Source of the DNA: MADRE2 sp964397015
GTDB lineage: Bacteria > Desulfobacterota > Desulfobacteria > Desulfobacterales > Desulfobacteraceae
Length of the DNA stretch: 45,319 nt
Direction: 5' to 3'
NCBI GenBank assembly: GCA_964397015.1
Contig: CAYNHL010000012.1
Coordinates: forward strand, 1-45,319
A program made the translations under genes and the position numbers. Positions 7,513 through 17,231 of the stretch are shown piece after piece. Within the stretch, counting starts at the first letter, position 1, and each line of letters opens with the position of its first letter. The notes below the pieces were generated by a model. That model did not search any database. It worked only from the letters and a program-made list of their open reading frames with translations, and had not been told where the DNA came from.

Positions 7513-8235
7513 TTGAGCCAGCAGCCGGAGTTTTCAAGGGTATTGATCAAACTCAGCGGGGAAGCCCTGATGGGAAATCAGGGCTTTGGCATCATGCCGG
7601 AAATGATTTCATACGTTGCAAAAGAGATTAAAAAAGTTCATGATCTCGGTATTGAAATCACTGTCGTGGTGGGAGGTGGTAACATTTTCAGGGGTGTGGC
7701 CGGCAGTTCGGCAGGCATGGACCGCTCCTCGGCAGACAATATGGGAATGCTGGCCACGATCATCAACAGCCTGGCCCTCTGTGACGCCATGGAAAAATTT
7801 GATATTCCCACCCGTGTTCAGACGGCCATCGGCATGAACAAAATTGCAGAGCCGTTTATCCGCCGAAAGGCTATCCGTCACCTGGAAAAAGGCAGGGTGG
7901 TCATTTTTGCCGCCGGTACAGGTAATCCTTATTTCACGACAGATACGGCCGCGGTGCTCAGGGCCCATGAAATAAAGGCCGATATTCTGTTCAAGGCCAC
8001 CAAGGTGGATGGTGTATATGACAAAGATCCGGTGGTCCATGATGATGCGGTCAGGTTTGAATCCCTGACCTATATGACGGTGATTGAAAAACAGCTTCAC
8101 GTGATGGATATGACGGCAATATCCCTGGCCATGGAAAACAATCTGCCGCTGCAGATCTTCAACCTGCACAAAACAGACAATATCTACCAGGCTGTTATGG
8201 GGCATGATGTGGGAACACGGATTTACAATACATAA
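7513..8235 (+). CDS. pyrH: UMP kinase
   Basis: PyrH phosphorylates UMP to UDP and feeds pyrimidine nucleotide synthesis, including CTP made by the pyrG gene further on. It belongs to the amino-acid-kinase family: LIKLSGEAL near the start, GGGNIFRG, and the FKATKVDGVYDKDP uridylate-binding region. The TTG start (MSQQPEF) is chosen because GGGAG lies 9 bases upstream and it yields 240 residues, the normal length. It follows tsf by 4 bases. Confidence 0.95.
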   Translation: MSQQPEFSRVLIKLSGEALMGNQGFGIMPEMISYVAKEIKKVHDLGIEITVVVGGGNIFRGVAGSSAGMDRSSADNMGMLATIINSLALCDAMEKFDIPTRVQTAIGMNKIAEPFIRRKAIRHLEKGRVVIFAAGTGNPYFTTDTAAVLRAHEIKADILFKATKVDGVYDKDPVVHDDAVRFESLTYMTVIEKQLHVMDMTAISLAMENNLPLQIFNLHKTDNIYQAVMGHDVGTRIYNT

Positions 8236-8262
8236 TTTTTTCATCTTAATCATGGGTGCTTT

Positions 8263-8820
8263 ATGATCAATGAAGTGTTGCAGGAAACCAGAGACAGGAT
8301 GCAAAAATCCCTGAAGGCATTTGAAAAGGATTTGACTACCGTCAGGACCGGGAGGGCTTCCCAGGCACTGCTCGATGGTGTGAGGGTCGATTATTACGGT
8401 ACGCTGACGCCCCTGAACCAGATGGCCTCCATTTCAATACCCGAAAGCCGCCTGATTACGGTCAAACCTTGGGATATCAGTGTTATCAATGATGTGGAAA
8501 AAGCCATTCTCAAAGCGAACCTTGGCCTGACCCCTTCCAATGACGGCAAATTGATCCGGATTTCCATTCCGCCCCTGACAGAGGACCGGAGAAAGGAAAT
8601 TGCAAAATCAGTTGCTCAGACCTGCGAGGAATACCGGGTGGCCATGCGCAATATCCGGCGCGATTCCAATGAAAACCTCAAAGACCTGCAAAAGGAGGGT
8701 GACATTTCCGAAGATGACAGTTTCAAGGCCCAGAAACAGGTCCAGGAACTCACGGACCAGTTCATAAAAAAGATAGATGACATGTTCGCTGAAAAAGAAA
8801 AGGAAATTCTTGAAGTCTAA
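8263..8820 (+). CDS. frr: Ribosome recycling factor
   Basis: RRF splits post-termination ribosomes together with EF-G. The 185-residue length and the conserved VRTGRAS, VDYYGTLTPLNQ and DRRKEIAK segments identify it, with the long three-helix domain flanking a small beta domain. GGGTG precedes the ATG, 27 bases after pyrH. Its last 11 bases encode the start of uppS in another frame. Confidence 0.97.
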   Translation: MINEVLQETRDRMQKSLKAFEKDLTTVRTGRASQALLDGVRVDYYGTLTPLNQMASISIPESRLITVKPWDISVINDVEKAILKANLGLTPSNDGKLIRISIPPLTEDRRKEIAKSVAQTCEEYRVAMRNIRRDSNENLKDLQKEGDISEDDSFKAQKQVQELTDQFIKKIDDMFAEKEKEILEV

Positions 8821-9547
8821 CCTGCAACAGGCCGACGATATTACTTTTGACAAACTTCCCGGCCACGTTGCCGTTATCATGGATGGAAACGGCCGCTGGG
8901 CCAAAAAGCGGATGATGAACCGCGTCAACGGCCATGAAAAAGGTTCTGAAACGGTCCGTACCATTGTATCTGCCTGCCGTGAACTGGGCATCGGTGTACT
9001 GACCCTGTACGCATTTTCAACTGAAAACTGGGACCGGCCCAAAAGTGAAGTCAATGCCCTCATGGGCCTTTTGGAAAAATTCATCAAACAGGAACTGCCC
9101 ACGCTTCTGGAAAAAGGCATCCGCCTGAATGTAATCGGCCAGACACATCGCCTTCCAAGCCAGGTGCAGGAGCAGATAAATATGTCTATAGACCGGACAG
9201 CCGGTAATTCAGCGATGGTTTTGAACCTGGCCTTAAGCTACGGGGCAAGAGAGGAAATCACCAACGCGGTCAGGCAAATTGCACAAAAAATTGAATCCGG
9301 TGAATTGAAAAGCAACTCCATTGACGCTGGTACCATCCAGGATCACCTTTACACCGGCCGTCTGCCGGATCCTGACCTTTTGATCAGGACCGGCGGGGAG
9401 TACCGGGTCAGCAACTTTTTATTGTGGCAGATCGCATACACGGAACTTTATATTTCCGATACCCTCTGGCCGGATTTTTCAAAAGAAGAATTTTTTCACA
9501 TACTGAAAAATTACCAGGAACGGGACCGGCGGTTCGGCAGGGTATAA
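8810..9547 (+). CDS. uppS: Isoprenyl transferase (undecaprenyl diphosphate synthase)
   Basis: UppS adds cis isoprene units to farnesyl diphosphate to make the C55 lipid carrier for peptidoglycan and polysaccharide. The catalytic MDGNGRWAKKR motif is near residue 25, and FSTENW and RTGGEYRVSNFLLWQ complete the family set. A TTG start inside the end of frr has AGGA 5 bases upstream and gives 245 residues; an ATG 33 bases earlier lies deeper in frr and adds a lysine-rich extension. The stop TAA overlaps the ATG of cdsA. Confidence 0.94.
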   Translation: MKSNLQQADDITFDKLPGHVAVIMDGNGRWAKKRMMNRVNGHEKGSETVRTIVSACRELGIGVLTLYAFSTENWDRPKSEVNALMGLLEKFIKQELPTLLEKGIRLNVIGQTHRLPSQVQEQINMSIDRTAGNSAMVLNLALSYGAREEITNAVRQIAQKIESGELKSNSIDAGTIQDHLYTGRLPDPDLLIRTGGEYRVSNFLLWQIAYTELYISDTLWPDFSKEEFFHILKNYQERDRRFGRV

Positions 9548-10362
9548 TGCAGCAGATTAAACGATGGATCACGGCCGCCATACTTCTGCCAGTACTTCTC
9601 TTTATACTCGTCAAGGGCTCTGCTTCGGTCCTGGCCGGGCTGGTCGTACTGGTCAGCATTCTGGCAATGAATGAATACCTGACCATCGTTTCACAAAATG
9701 AAGCTCCCCGCATGTCTGCCATCCGCCTGCCTGTTCTGCTGGCCTCGGCGGCAGTTCCCCTGTCGGCTTTTTTCAATTTTTCCTGGCAGGTCATTCCGGT
9801 TATTTTTCTGCTTAACCTGATGATCCTGTCCCTTTTTATCCTGTCCCGGTTTTCCTCCACAGAAGGGATCATCGATATTGCAGCCAGGCAGTTTGCAGGA
9901 CTTGTCTATATTTCGCTGCCGCTGGGTATGCTGGTATCGATCAGGTACATGGATCAAGGTATTTTCTGGATTACCTGGCTGCTGCTCATCGGGTTTGCCA
10001 ATGATACAGGCGCCTATTACGTGGGATCCTATTTTGGAAAGCATCCCCTGGCGCCTGGTATAAGTCCCAAAAAAACTATCGAGGGATCTGCGGGCGGAGC
10101 GGCGGCCGCAGTTTTCATGGGTGTGACTGTCAGCTTTCTGGTATTCAGGGACATGCCGGCTGCAATGAGGCTCATACCGGTTGTCCTGGTAATGGCGGCG
10201 GCTGGCCAGGTGGGGGACCTGTTTGAGTCAGCATTGAAACGAGCCGGTGGTATCAAGGATTCCGGCAGCATTCTTCCCGGACACGGCGGTATGCTGGACC
10301 GGATCGACGGGCTTTTGTTCGTCATTCCCGTGATTTATGTCTACCTGGTCCTTGTAGCATGA
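9547..10362 (+). CDS. cdsA: Phosphatidate cytidylyltransferase (CDP-diglyceride synthase)
   Basis: CdsA makes CDP-diacylglycerol from phosphatidate and CTP at the inner membrane. The 271 residues contain about seven hydrophobic segments. The C-terminal signature is complete: SALKRAGGIKDSG then LPGHGGMLDRIDG. The ATG shares a base with the uppS stop codon (TAATG), which marks translational coupling. An upstream in-frame extension into uppS was not accepted. Confidence 0.94.
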   Translation: MQQIKRWITAAILLPVLLFILVKGSASVLAGLVVLVSILAMNEYLTIVSQNEAPRMSAIRLPVLLASAAVPLSAFFNFSWQVIPVIFLLNLMILSLFILSRFSSTEGIIDIAARQFAGLVYISLPLGMLVSIRYMDQGIFWITWLLLIGFANDTGAYYVGSYFGKHPLAPGISPKKTIEGSAGGAAAAVFMGVTVSFLVFRDMPAAMRLIPVVLVMAAAGQVGDLFESALKRAGGIKDSGSILPGHGGMLDRIDGLLFVIPVIYVYLVLVA

Positions 10363-11531
10363 AAAATTTGGGTGTCATGAAAAATCTGGCGATTCTGGGG
10401 TCAACAGGCTCCATAGGACAGCGGGCGCTGGATATTGCAGCCATGCACCCGGACCGGTTCAAGGTCAGGGTATTGACTGCTGCCGGCAACATCGAGCTTC
10501 TGGCCCGGCAGATTGCCGCTTTTCTTCCTAAAACAGTTGCCGTGATAGACGAAAACCGGGCGGATCAATTGAAAGCCTGCCTCAAGAACCAGTATATCCC
10601 GGAGATCATGTACGGAGAACAAGGGTACATGCTGGCGGCAGCCCATGAAGAGGTCGATACCGTTCTTCTGGCCATGGTCGGGGCAGCAGGTCTCATGCCG
10701 GCCCTGGCAGCCATCGAAGCGAAAAAATCAATTGCCCTTGCCAACAAGGAAACACTGGTGATGGCCGGGCAGCTTGTCATGGCCAGGGCAAGGGAGAATA
10801 ATGTGCGTATTTTACCGGTGGACAGTGAGCATTCAGCTATTTTTCAATGTCTGCAGGGACACCGGGACATCGATGTGAAAACCATATTCCTGACAGCTTC
10901 CGGCGGACCTTTCAGGCAGACATCCTTTTCCGATTTCGATACCATCACTCCGGCCGGTGCCCTGGACCACCCCACCTGGAACATGGGAAGCAAGATCACC
11001 ATCGACTCCGCAACCCTCATGAACAAGGGGCTCGAGATCATCGAGGCAGTTCATCTTTTTGGCATTGCCGAATCCCGGATACAGGTCGTCATTCATCCGG
11101 AGAGCATTGTCCATTCCATGGTGGGGTTCAGGGACGGAAGTATCATTGCACAGATGGGTGAACCCGACATGATGGGAGCCATTGCCTATGCCCTGTCCTG
11201 GCCAGAGCGCCTGGACATACAGATGCCGTTCCCGGATTTTTTTTCCCTCAAGTGCCTGACATTTGAAAAACCGGACACAGTCAAATTTCCCTCCCTCGAG
11301 TTTGCCTGTGAAGCCTGCCGGAAAAAGGGAACGCTTCCTGCTGTCATGAACGCTGCCAACGAGGAGGCAGTGGGCGCCTTCCTGGAACATAGGATCGGAT
11401 TCAAGGATATTTTCAGAATTATTTCCCACTGCATGGAATACCATCACCTGATTGACAATCCTGATCTTTCGGGTATTATTGAGGCAGATCGATGGGCAAG
11501 GCAAACCGCAAATTTCCTTATTACATCATGA
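10359..11531 (+). CDS. dxr: 1-deoxy-D-xylulose 5-phosphate reductoisomerase
   Basis: Dxr is the committed step of the MEP isoprenoid pathway, making 2-C-methylerythritol 4-phosphate with NADPH; the products feed UppS two genes upstream. The NADPH motif GSTGSIG, the LANKETLVMAG and PVDSEHSA segments that hold metal ligands, and HPTWNMGSKITIDSATLMNKG-type sequence are all present. The first ATG overlaps the cdsA stop (ATGA). A second ATG 18 bases on (10377), preceded by GGGTG and starting MKNLAILG, is an equally good start. Length is 390 or 384 residues. Confidence 0.94.
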   Translation: MKNLGVMKNLAILGSTGSIGQRALDIAAMHPDRFKVRVLTAAGNIELLARQIAAFLPKTVAVIDENRADQLKACLKNQYIPEIMYGEQGYMLAAAHEEVDTVLLAMVGAAGLMPALAAIEAKKSIALANKETLVMAGQLVMARARENNVRILPVDSEHSAIFQCLQGHRDIDVKTIFLTASGGPFRQTSFSDFDTITPAGALDHPTWNMGSKITIDSATLMNKGLEIIEAVHLFGIAESRIQVVIHPESIVHSMVGFRDGSIIAQMGEPDMMGAIAYALSWPERLDIQMPFPDFFSLKCLTFEKPDTVKFPSLEFACEACRKKGTLPAVMNAANEEAVGAFLEHRIGFKDIFRIISHCMEYHHLIDNPDLSGIIEADRWARQTANFLITS

Positions 11532-11538
11532 GGCATGT

Positions 11539-12612
11539 ATGAGTCATCCAGTTGTTGCATTTTTGATAGTTCTCGGTATCCTGGTTTTTATCCATGAACT
11601 GGGTCATTTTCTGGCAGCCCGGCTCTGCGGGGTCGGCATCCAGGTTTTTTCCTTAGGGTTCGGGCCGAAACTGTTTAAAAAGCGTTTGGGAATGACCGAA
11701 TACTGCATCTGTGCCGTTCCCCTGGGGGGGTATGTAAAAATGGTGGGAGACGAGCCGGATGCTGTTTTGACACCTGAAGAAAAAGAACTGTCATTCAACC
11801 ATAAAAGTTTGTTCAAAAAAAGCCTGATTGTCGCCGCAGGACCAGCTTTTAATTTCTTTTTAGCCATTTTGATTTTTTATCTTCTGTTCCAGTTCTCCGG
11901 TATTTATTTTTCAAAGCCTGAAATAGGTGAAGTCATTGACCGGTCTCCGGCCAGCGAGGCAGGCCTCGAACCCGGTGATGTCATAATTGAAATGGACTCA
12001 AAGCCGGTTGAATCCTTTGAACAGGTATCCGACCTGATCCGGGACAGCCGGGGCCGTGACCTGAACGTCGTACTGGACAGGAACGGACAGCAGATTCATA
12101 CAGTCATATCTCCCAGGCTCGGTACGGGAAAGGATGTATTCGGTCTTGATGAACAAAGGTACCTTATCGGGATTTCGACCACGGGCAAAACCATCCATAA
12201 ATATCTGAATCCGATGCAGGCCATGGGTCATTCCCTGGAGAAAAATTATGAAATAGTCCAGCTGACCATTGTATCGATCAAAAAAATGATCGAGGGCACT
12301 GTTTCATCAGACAACCTGGGAGGCCCGATCCTGATTGCCCAGATGGCAGGTACCCAGGCCAAGGCTGGATTGAAGAATTTTGCGTTTTTTGTGGCCCTGC
12401 TCTCCATTAACCTGGGGATTATCAACCTGTTTCCCATTCCGGTGCTGGACGGAGGTCATCTTATGTTTTTCGGTATTGAAGCAGTCACGCGCAAACCGGT
12501 CAACGAAAGGGTACGAGAAGTACTGACCCAGATGGGTATGGCACTGATCATCATATTGATGGTGTTTGTGTTCTATAATGATATATTACGCTTGTTTAAC
12601 AACGGTGGATGA
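11539..12612 (+). CDS. rseP: Site-2 intramembrane metalloprotease RseP
   Basis: An inner-membrane zinc protease of the RseP family that cleaves anti-sigma factors or remnant signal peptides within the membrane. The zinc motif HELGH is at residues 19-23 in the first membrane helix. A single PDZ domain follows (about 125-200, with SPASEAGLEPGDVI), and the second motif NLFPIPVLDGGH is near the C-terminus. At 357 residues with one PDZ it is the shorter form; E. coli RseP has two. AGG lies 7 bases before the ATG. Whether an RseA-like substrate exists is not visible here. Confidence 0.93.
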   Translation: MSHPVVAFLIVLGILVFIHELGHFLAARLCGVGIQVFSLGFGPKLFKKRLGMTEYCICAVPLGGYVKMVGDEPDAVLTPEEKELSFNHKSLFKKSLIVAAGPAFNFFLAILIFYLLFQFSGIYFSKPEIGEVIDRSPASEAGLEPGDVIIEMDSKPVESFEQVSDLIRDSRGRDLNVVLDRNGQQIHTVISPRLGTGKDVFGLDEQRYLIGISTTGKTIHKYLNPMQAMGHSLEKNYEIVQLTIVSIKKMIEGTVSSDNLGGPILIAQMAGTQAKAGLKNFAFFVALLSINLGIINLFPIPVLDGGHLMFFGIEAVTRKPVNERVREVLTQMGMALIIILMVFVFYNDILRLFNNGG

Positions 12613-12613
12613 C

Positions 12614-15600
12614 ATGATTTCCTGTATTGAAACTGCACTGAAGCCCGACTTGAAGGATGCCCAGGCCGCCGCCCTGATCTTCAAGGCAAAAACCTATTTT
12701 GGTATTCAGATCGATGATGCCAGGTGCGTCAACCTTATCACCATTGACGCTGATTTGACCCCGGCCCGGTTATCCCTGGTAAAGGACAGTATATTCACCA
12801 ACCCCGTTACCCAGATATCTTCCCTTGAACCCCTTGACATCGGATTTGACTGGTGTATCTGGATCGGGTTCAGGCCGGGTGTCCGGGACAATGCCGGAAG
12901 CACAGCCAAAGAGGCGATCGCAGATTATCTCGATTATAGCTTCGCCCCTGGAGAAGACATATATACATCCCGGCGGTTCTGTATCAGGGGCGAGCACCTG
13001 GTCCGCGGGGACATGGAAACGCTGGCCGGCCAATTGCTTTCCAATGCCATCATTCAGCAGTTCAGAATTTTTTCACGGGCAGAATTAGAAGAGTTAACCG
13101 GGATCCGCCAGGCCGTACCCAGGGTCCGGCTGGACCACACCCCGGGGTTCGATACCCTGGCAATCGGTTCCAATGAAGAACTTGCCATGATCTCCAATGA
13201 ACGGAACCTGGCGTTGAATCCCAGGGATATTCCGGTCATCCGGTCATATTTTCTGGATGAAAATGTCCTTGCAGCACGCAGGGAAAAAGGGCTTTCCGGG
13301 CCTACGGACGTTGAACTGGAGTATATTTCCCAGGCCAGAAGCGACCATTGCAACCACAACACCTTCAGGGGCAATTTCAGGTATACCGATGCTGGGACCG
13401 GCCGGACGGTCATGGAGACCAACCTGTTCAAGACCTATATCCAGGAGCCCACTCTCGCTATGAAAAAGCAGAAGGACTGGGTGGTATCGGTTTTATGGGA
13501 CAATGCAGGCGTGGGCAGGTTTGACGATGATCACAACTATGTCATTACCGGCGAAACCCATAATTCACCTTCCAACATGGAAGCTTACGGCGGGGCCATT
13601 ACCGGTATCGTAGGGGTGTACCGAGATCCCATGGGAACGGGAAAAGGGGCTAAACTGATCATGGGCAGCTACGGTTTCTGTGTCGGAGATGTGGATTACA
13701 AAGGTCCTTTGAAACCGCCCCTGCATCCCAGACGTCTTCTGGACGGAGTTGTGGAGGGTGTCCGGGACGGGGGAAACAAGAGCGGAGTGCCTACTCCCTT
13801 TGGCCAGGTTATTTTCAACCCGGGATACATGGGAAAGAGCCTTGTTTTCGTGACCGCTTTGGGTATCATGCCATCTTTGGTAAAGTCCAGGCCAAGCCAT
13901 GAAAAAAAGACCAGTCCCGGTGATCTTATAATCATGAGCGGCGGAAGGGTAGGCAAGGATGGAATTCACGGGGTTACCGCCTCTTCTGAAAGCTATTCCG
14001 AGAATACACCGGCGGGTCACGTCCAGATCGGCGATCCTTATACACAGAAAAAAATGCATGATTTTCTTCTCATCTGCCGGGATGAGGGTCTTATAGCATT
14101 TATCACGGACAACGGAGGCGGAGGCCTGTCTTCCTCAGTGGGCGAATCCGCCATGATCAGCAACGGTTGTGTGGTCTGGCTGGACAGGGTGCCCCTGAAA
14201 TATGAAGGCCTGGATATGTGGGAAATCTGGGTTTCCGAATCCCAGGAGCGCATGACCATCGCAGTGAAGCCGGAACACCTTGACCGGTTCATGGCCCTGT
14301 CGGCCGAGCACGAGGTGGAGAGCACCGTGATCGGAGAATACACGGATACGGGCAAACTCCACATCATGTACAAGGACTTGACCTGTGCATATGTTGACAT
14401 GGATCTTCTGGAAAAGGGGTTCGAGAGCTGGGAGTTTGAAGCTGTCTGGATCGATCCCGCCGACCGGAATCTTGCAGAACCGGTATTGTCGTCGCCCCGG
14501 GATTACGATGCTTTGATGGCGGCCATGATGGCAAGGCCGAATATATGCTCAAAGGAGTGGATTGCACGCCAGTATGATCATGAGGTTCAAGGAGGGAGTA
14601 TTGTCAAGCCCCTTGTTGGAAAAAAGCGCAATATCCCTTCAGATGCCGCGTTAATAAGACCGGTGCTCAAATCGCCAAAAGGCCTTGTTTTTTCCCAGGC
14701 GCTGCTGCCCTGGTATTCAAAAATAGACGCCTACCACATGATGGCATGCACCATCGATGAGGCTGTCAGACGGTTGATCGCTACAGGCGGCAGGCTGGAC
14801 CACGTGGGCGGAGTGGACAACTTCTGCTGGCCCGATATAGCTTATGATCCCGTAAAAAATCCGGACGGCAGGTTCAAGGCTGCCCAGCTGGTCAGGGCAT
14901 GCCGTGCGTTGAAGGACACTTGTCTTGCATACGGCATCCCGCTTTTATCCGGCAAGGACAGCATGTATGTTGATGGCCACCTGGCCGGGGCATTCGGTGA
15001 GCGGATCAAGGTGTCCGCCCTTGAGACCGTCCAGTTTTCAGCCGTCAGCGTCGTTCCGGATATCGACATGTGCGTGACCATGGATCCAAAGATCGCCAAT
15101 GACCTGGTTTACGTACTGGGTGTCACCGGAAACGACATGGGCGCGTCTGAGTATTATGAACTGATGGGCCAGACAGGTCTTAATGTGCCTTTTGTGGATT
15201 TTGACCGGTTCAAGGTTGTATACAGGGGTCTTGAAAGGGCTATTGCAAACGGCCTTGTCGCATCCTGCCATGCCGTGGGCAGGGGAGGTCTCGGCGTTCA
15301 TCTCGGAATGATGACCATGGCCGGTACCCTTGGAATGGAAATCGACCTGTCAAAGGTTCCGGTCAAAAGCAGTGACGAGGTCATATCAGATGACGTGCTG
15401 CTGTTTTCAGAATCAGCGGGCAGGCTGCTTGTAACGATTGATCCTGAAAACAGGCAGGCATTTGAAAAACTGTTCAAGGGCATGCCGTGCGCCTGTATCG
15501 GATGCGTAACCGACAGCCATGACCATTTGAAGATTTTTGGCCGCGAACCGGAGGCCCTGGCTGACCTGTCCCTTGAATCACTCGAAAAATCATTTAACCA

Positions 15601-15622
15601 GCGGTTTGGAGACATGATATGA
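12614..15622 (+). CDS. purL: Phosphoribosylformylglycinamidine synthase, PurS-PurL fusion
   Basis: The ATP-dependent synthetase of purine biosynthesis converting FGAR to FGAM, 1002 residues. The first 155 residues look like two tandem PurS halves, the second with GFRPGVRDNAGS at 85-96. The synthetase core follows with GETHNSPSNMEAYGG, NPGYMGKSLVF, GRVGKDGIHG and NGGGGLSSSVGE, then a second half with LLSGKDSM. There is no glutaminase domain; that is the next gene, purQ, overlapping by 4 bases. It is thus intermediate between separate PurS/PurL/PurQ and the single large PurL. It starts 1 base after the rseP stop. Confidence 0.92.
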   Translation: MISCIETALKPDLKDAQAAALIFKAKTYFGIQIDDARCVNLITIDADLTPARLSLVKDSIFTNPVTQISSLEPLDIGFDWCIWIGFRPGVRDNAGSTAKEAIADYLDYSFAPGEDIYTSRRFCIRGEHLVRGDMETLAGQLLSNAIIQQFRIFSRAELEELTGIRQAVPRVRLDHTPGFDTLAIGSNEELAMISNERNLALNPRDIPVIRSYFLDENVLAARREKGLSGPTDVELEYISQARSDHCNHNTFRGNFRYTDAGTGRTVMETNLFKTYIQEPTLAMKKQKDWVVSVLWDNAGVGRFDDDHNYVITGETHNSPSNMEAYGGAITGIVGVYRDPMGTGKGAKLIMGSYGFCVGDVDYKGPLKPPLHPRRLLDGVVEGVRDGGNKSGVPTPFGQVIFNPGYMGKSLVFVTALGIMPSLVKSRPSHEKKTSPGDLIIMSGGRVGKDGIHGVTASSESYSENTPAGHVQIGDPYTQKKMHDFLLICRDEGLIAFITDNGGGGLSSSVGESAMISNGCVVWLDRVPLKYEGLDMWEIWVSESQERMTIAVKPEHLDRFMALSAEHEVESTVIGEYTDTGKLHIMYKDLTCAYVDMDLLEKGFESWEFEAVWIDPADRNLAEPVLSSPRDYDALMAAMMARPNICSKEWIARQYDHEVQGGSIVKPLVGKKRNIPSDAALIRPVLKSPKGLVFSQALLPWYSKIDAYHMMACTIDEAVRRLIATGGRLDHVGGVDNFCWPDIAYDPVKNPDGRFKAAQLVRACRALKDTCLAYGIPLLSGKDSMYVDGHLAGAFGERIKVSALETVQFSAVSVVPDIDMCVTMDPKIANDLVYVLGVTGNDMGASEYYELMGQTGLNVPFVDFDRFKVVYRGLERAIANGLVASCHAVGRGGLGVHLGMMTMAGTLGMEIDLSKVPVKSSDEVISDDVLLFSESAGRLLVTIDPENRQAFEKLFKGMPCACIGCVTDSHDHLKIFGREPEALADLSLESLEKSFNQRFGDMI

Positions 15623-16446
15623 CCCAGGGAAATGTACATGTTCTGATATTGACCGGGTTCGGGCTGAACTGTGACTATGAGACAGCCACGGTGTTTGAGC
15701 TGGCCGGTGCGGTCGCCCACCGGGTGCATATAAATGCGCTTGTATCCGGGCAGGTTGTACTGGAGGATTTTCATATTTTTGTACTGGGAGGCGGGTTCTC
15801 CTGGGGAGATGACCATGGAGCAGGAGTTATCCAGGCAGTAAAGCTCAACCATCACTTGGGAGACCGTATCCGCAGGTTTATCGATGACGGTAAACTTGTA
15901 ATAGGTATCTGCAACGGATTTCAAACACTTGTCAATATGGGACTTTTGCCTGGAATTGACCGTGATTATAACCGCAGATCCGTATCTATTGCATTGAACG
16001 ACTGTGGAAATTTCAGGGATCAATGGGTCCGGATGAAGGCCAACCCTGACAGCCCGTGCGTATTCACCAGGGGCATCGGGCAGGCAGATTTTCCTGTCCG
16101 CCATGGTGAGGGAAAATTTGTGACAGATTCAAAAACCCTGGATACACTGATTCAAAACAACCAGGTGGTATTCCGTTATTCAGATGAACATGGCCGGCCG
16201 GCTGATGGCCGTTTCCCTGCAAACCCCAATGGATCATTGGATGACATAGCCGGCATCTGTGATGTCACAGGCCGGATTTTCGGTCTGATGCCCCATCCTG
16301 AAGGGTACAATCACCCGGCCAATCACCCGGACTGGCCCAGGGAAAAAGAAATGCTCAAGCGTCAGGGTAAAGTGTATGATAACGTAATGACCACGGGCGT
16401 TCAATTATTCAAAAACGGGGTGGATTACATCACGGCCTCGCTGTAA
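15619..16446 (+). CDS. purQ: Phosphoribosylformylglycinamidine synthase, glutaminase subunit
   Basis: PurQ hydrolyses glutamine and passes ammonia to PurL. It is a class I amidotransferase: GGGFSWGDD near residue 57, nucleophile C98 in GICNGFQ, and H226-E228 in MPHPEGY. At 275 residues it is longer than the 220-230 of Bacillus PurQ and closer to archaeal or fused versions, as expected for a partner of a PurS-PurL fusion. The start overlaps purL in ATGA. Confidence 0.93.
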   Translation: MTQGNVHVLILTGFGLNCDYETATVFELAGAVAHRVHINALVSGQVVLEDFHIFVLGGGFSWGDDHGAGVIQAVKLNHHLGDRIRRFIDDGKLVIGICNGFQTLVNMGLLPGIDRDYNRRSVSIALNDCGNFRDQWVRMKANPDSPCVFTRGIGQADFPVRHGEGKFVTDSKTLDTLIQNNQVVFRYSDEHGRPADGRFPANPNGSLDDIAGICDVTGRIFGLMPHPEGYNHPANHPDWPREKEMLKRQGKVYDNVMTTGVQLFKNGVDYITASL

Positions 16447-16479
16447 ACCTGATATTATCAAAAACCGGAGATCCAGCCT

Positions 16480-17163
16480 GTGCTTGGAACATTTGTCAAC
16501 TGCCTGACCATTATTGCCGGAAGTATTGTAGGGATGCTTTTTAAAAACGGTATCCCGGAAAAGTACAACCAGACCATCATGCAGGCCGTAGGCCTTGCCG
16601 TGGTGCTTGTGGGATTTCAAAGCGCTTTTGCCTGTGAAGACCTGCTGGTCGTGATCATCAGCCTGGCTTTAGGGGCAATTATCGGTGAATTCATAGGAAT
16701 CGAATCTTTTTTAGAAAAAATCGGCGCCTTTCTGGAATCTTTTTTCGCCAGCCACAAGGGTAATTTCGCCCGGGGTTTCGTGACCGCTTCCCTGATGTAC
16801 TGCGTCGGGTCCATGGCCATTGTCGGGTCACTTGAAAGCGGCTTGACCGGCAATCACCAGATTCTTTTTGCCAAGGCCACCATAGACGGTATCATGGCAA
16901 TCATACTGACCTCGTCCCTGGGAATCGGAGTGCTGTTTGCCGCTGTCCCGGTCCTTTTGTACCAGGGCGGCATCACCCTTGCGGCAGGGTGGGTCAAACC
17001 CCTTCTCGTTCCAGAGGTGGTTTCCCAGATGTCGGCGGCCGGTGGTCTTTTGATAGTAGCCCTGGGATTGAATCTTCTCAGGGAAAAGAAAATAAAAGTT
17101 GGAAATATGCTGCCCGCGATCTTTATTCCCCTGTTGTATTATGGTATTTTACTGATATTCTGA
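16480..17163 (+). CDS. DUF554 family integral membrane protein
   Basis: A 227-residue protein with about seven membrane segments and little soluble sequence. The opening GTFVNCLTIIAGSIVG and the MYCVGSMAIVGSLESGL region are typical of the DUF554 (YdfK/YqgA) family, whose function is not known. The GTG start has GGAG 9 bases upstream. It lies 33 bases after purQ, so co-transcription is likely, but a role in purine metabolism does not follow from that. Confidence 0.85.
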   Translation: MLGTFVNCLTIIAGSIVGMLFKNGIPEKYNQTIMQAVGLAVVLVGFQSAFACEDLLVVIISLALGAIIGEFIGIESFLEKIGAFLESFFASHKGNFARGFVTASLMYCVGSMAIVGSLESGLTGNHQILFAKATIDGIMAIILTSSLGIGVLFAAVPVLLYQGGITLAAGWVKPLLVPEVVSQMSAAGGLLIVALGLNLLREKKIKVGNMLPAIFIPLLYYGILLIF

Positions 17164-17231
17164 CAGGTTGACATATCGATTATGGATCGACCTGCAACAT
17201 GCCTGCTTTCAATAAAAGTAAGGAGTGTGTC

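Noticed and set aside
15298..16104. Minus-strand open frame across the purL-purQ junction
   Set aside because: Both plus-strand genes have catalytic motifs here and the minus frame has none.
17163..17195. CAGGTTGA/TCGACCTG hairpin with TTGACA before the DUF748 gene as a promoter or riboswitch
   Set aside because: No -10 at a usable distance and no T tract or conserved core; left as unexplained.
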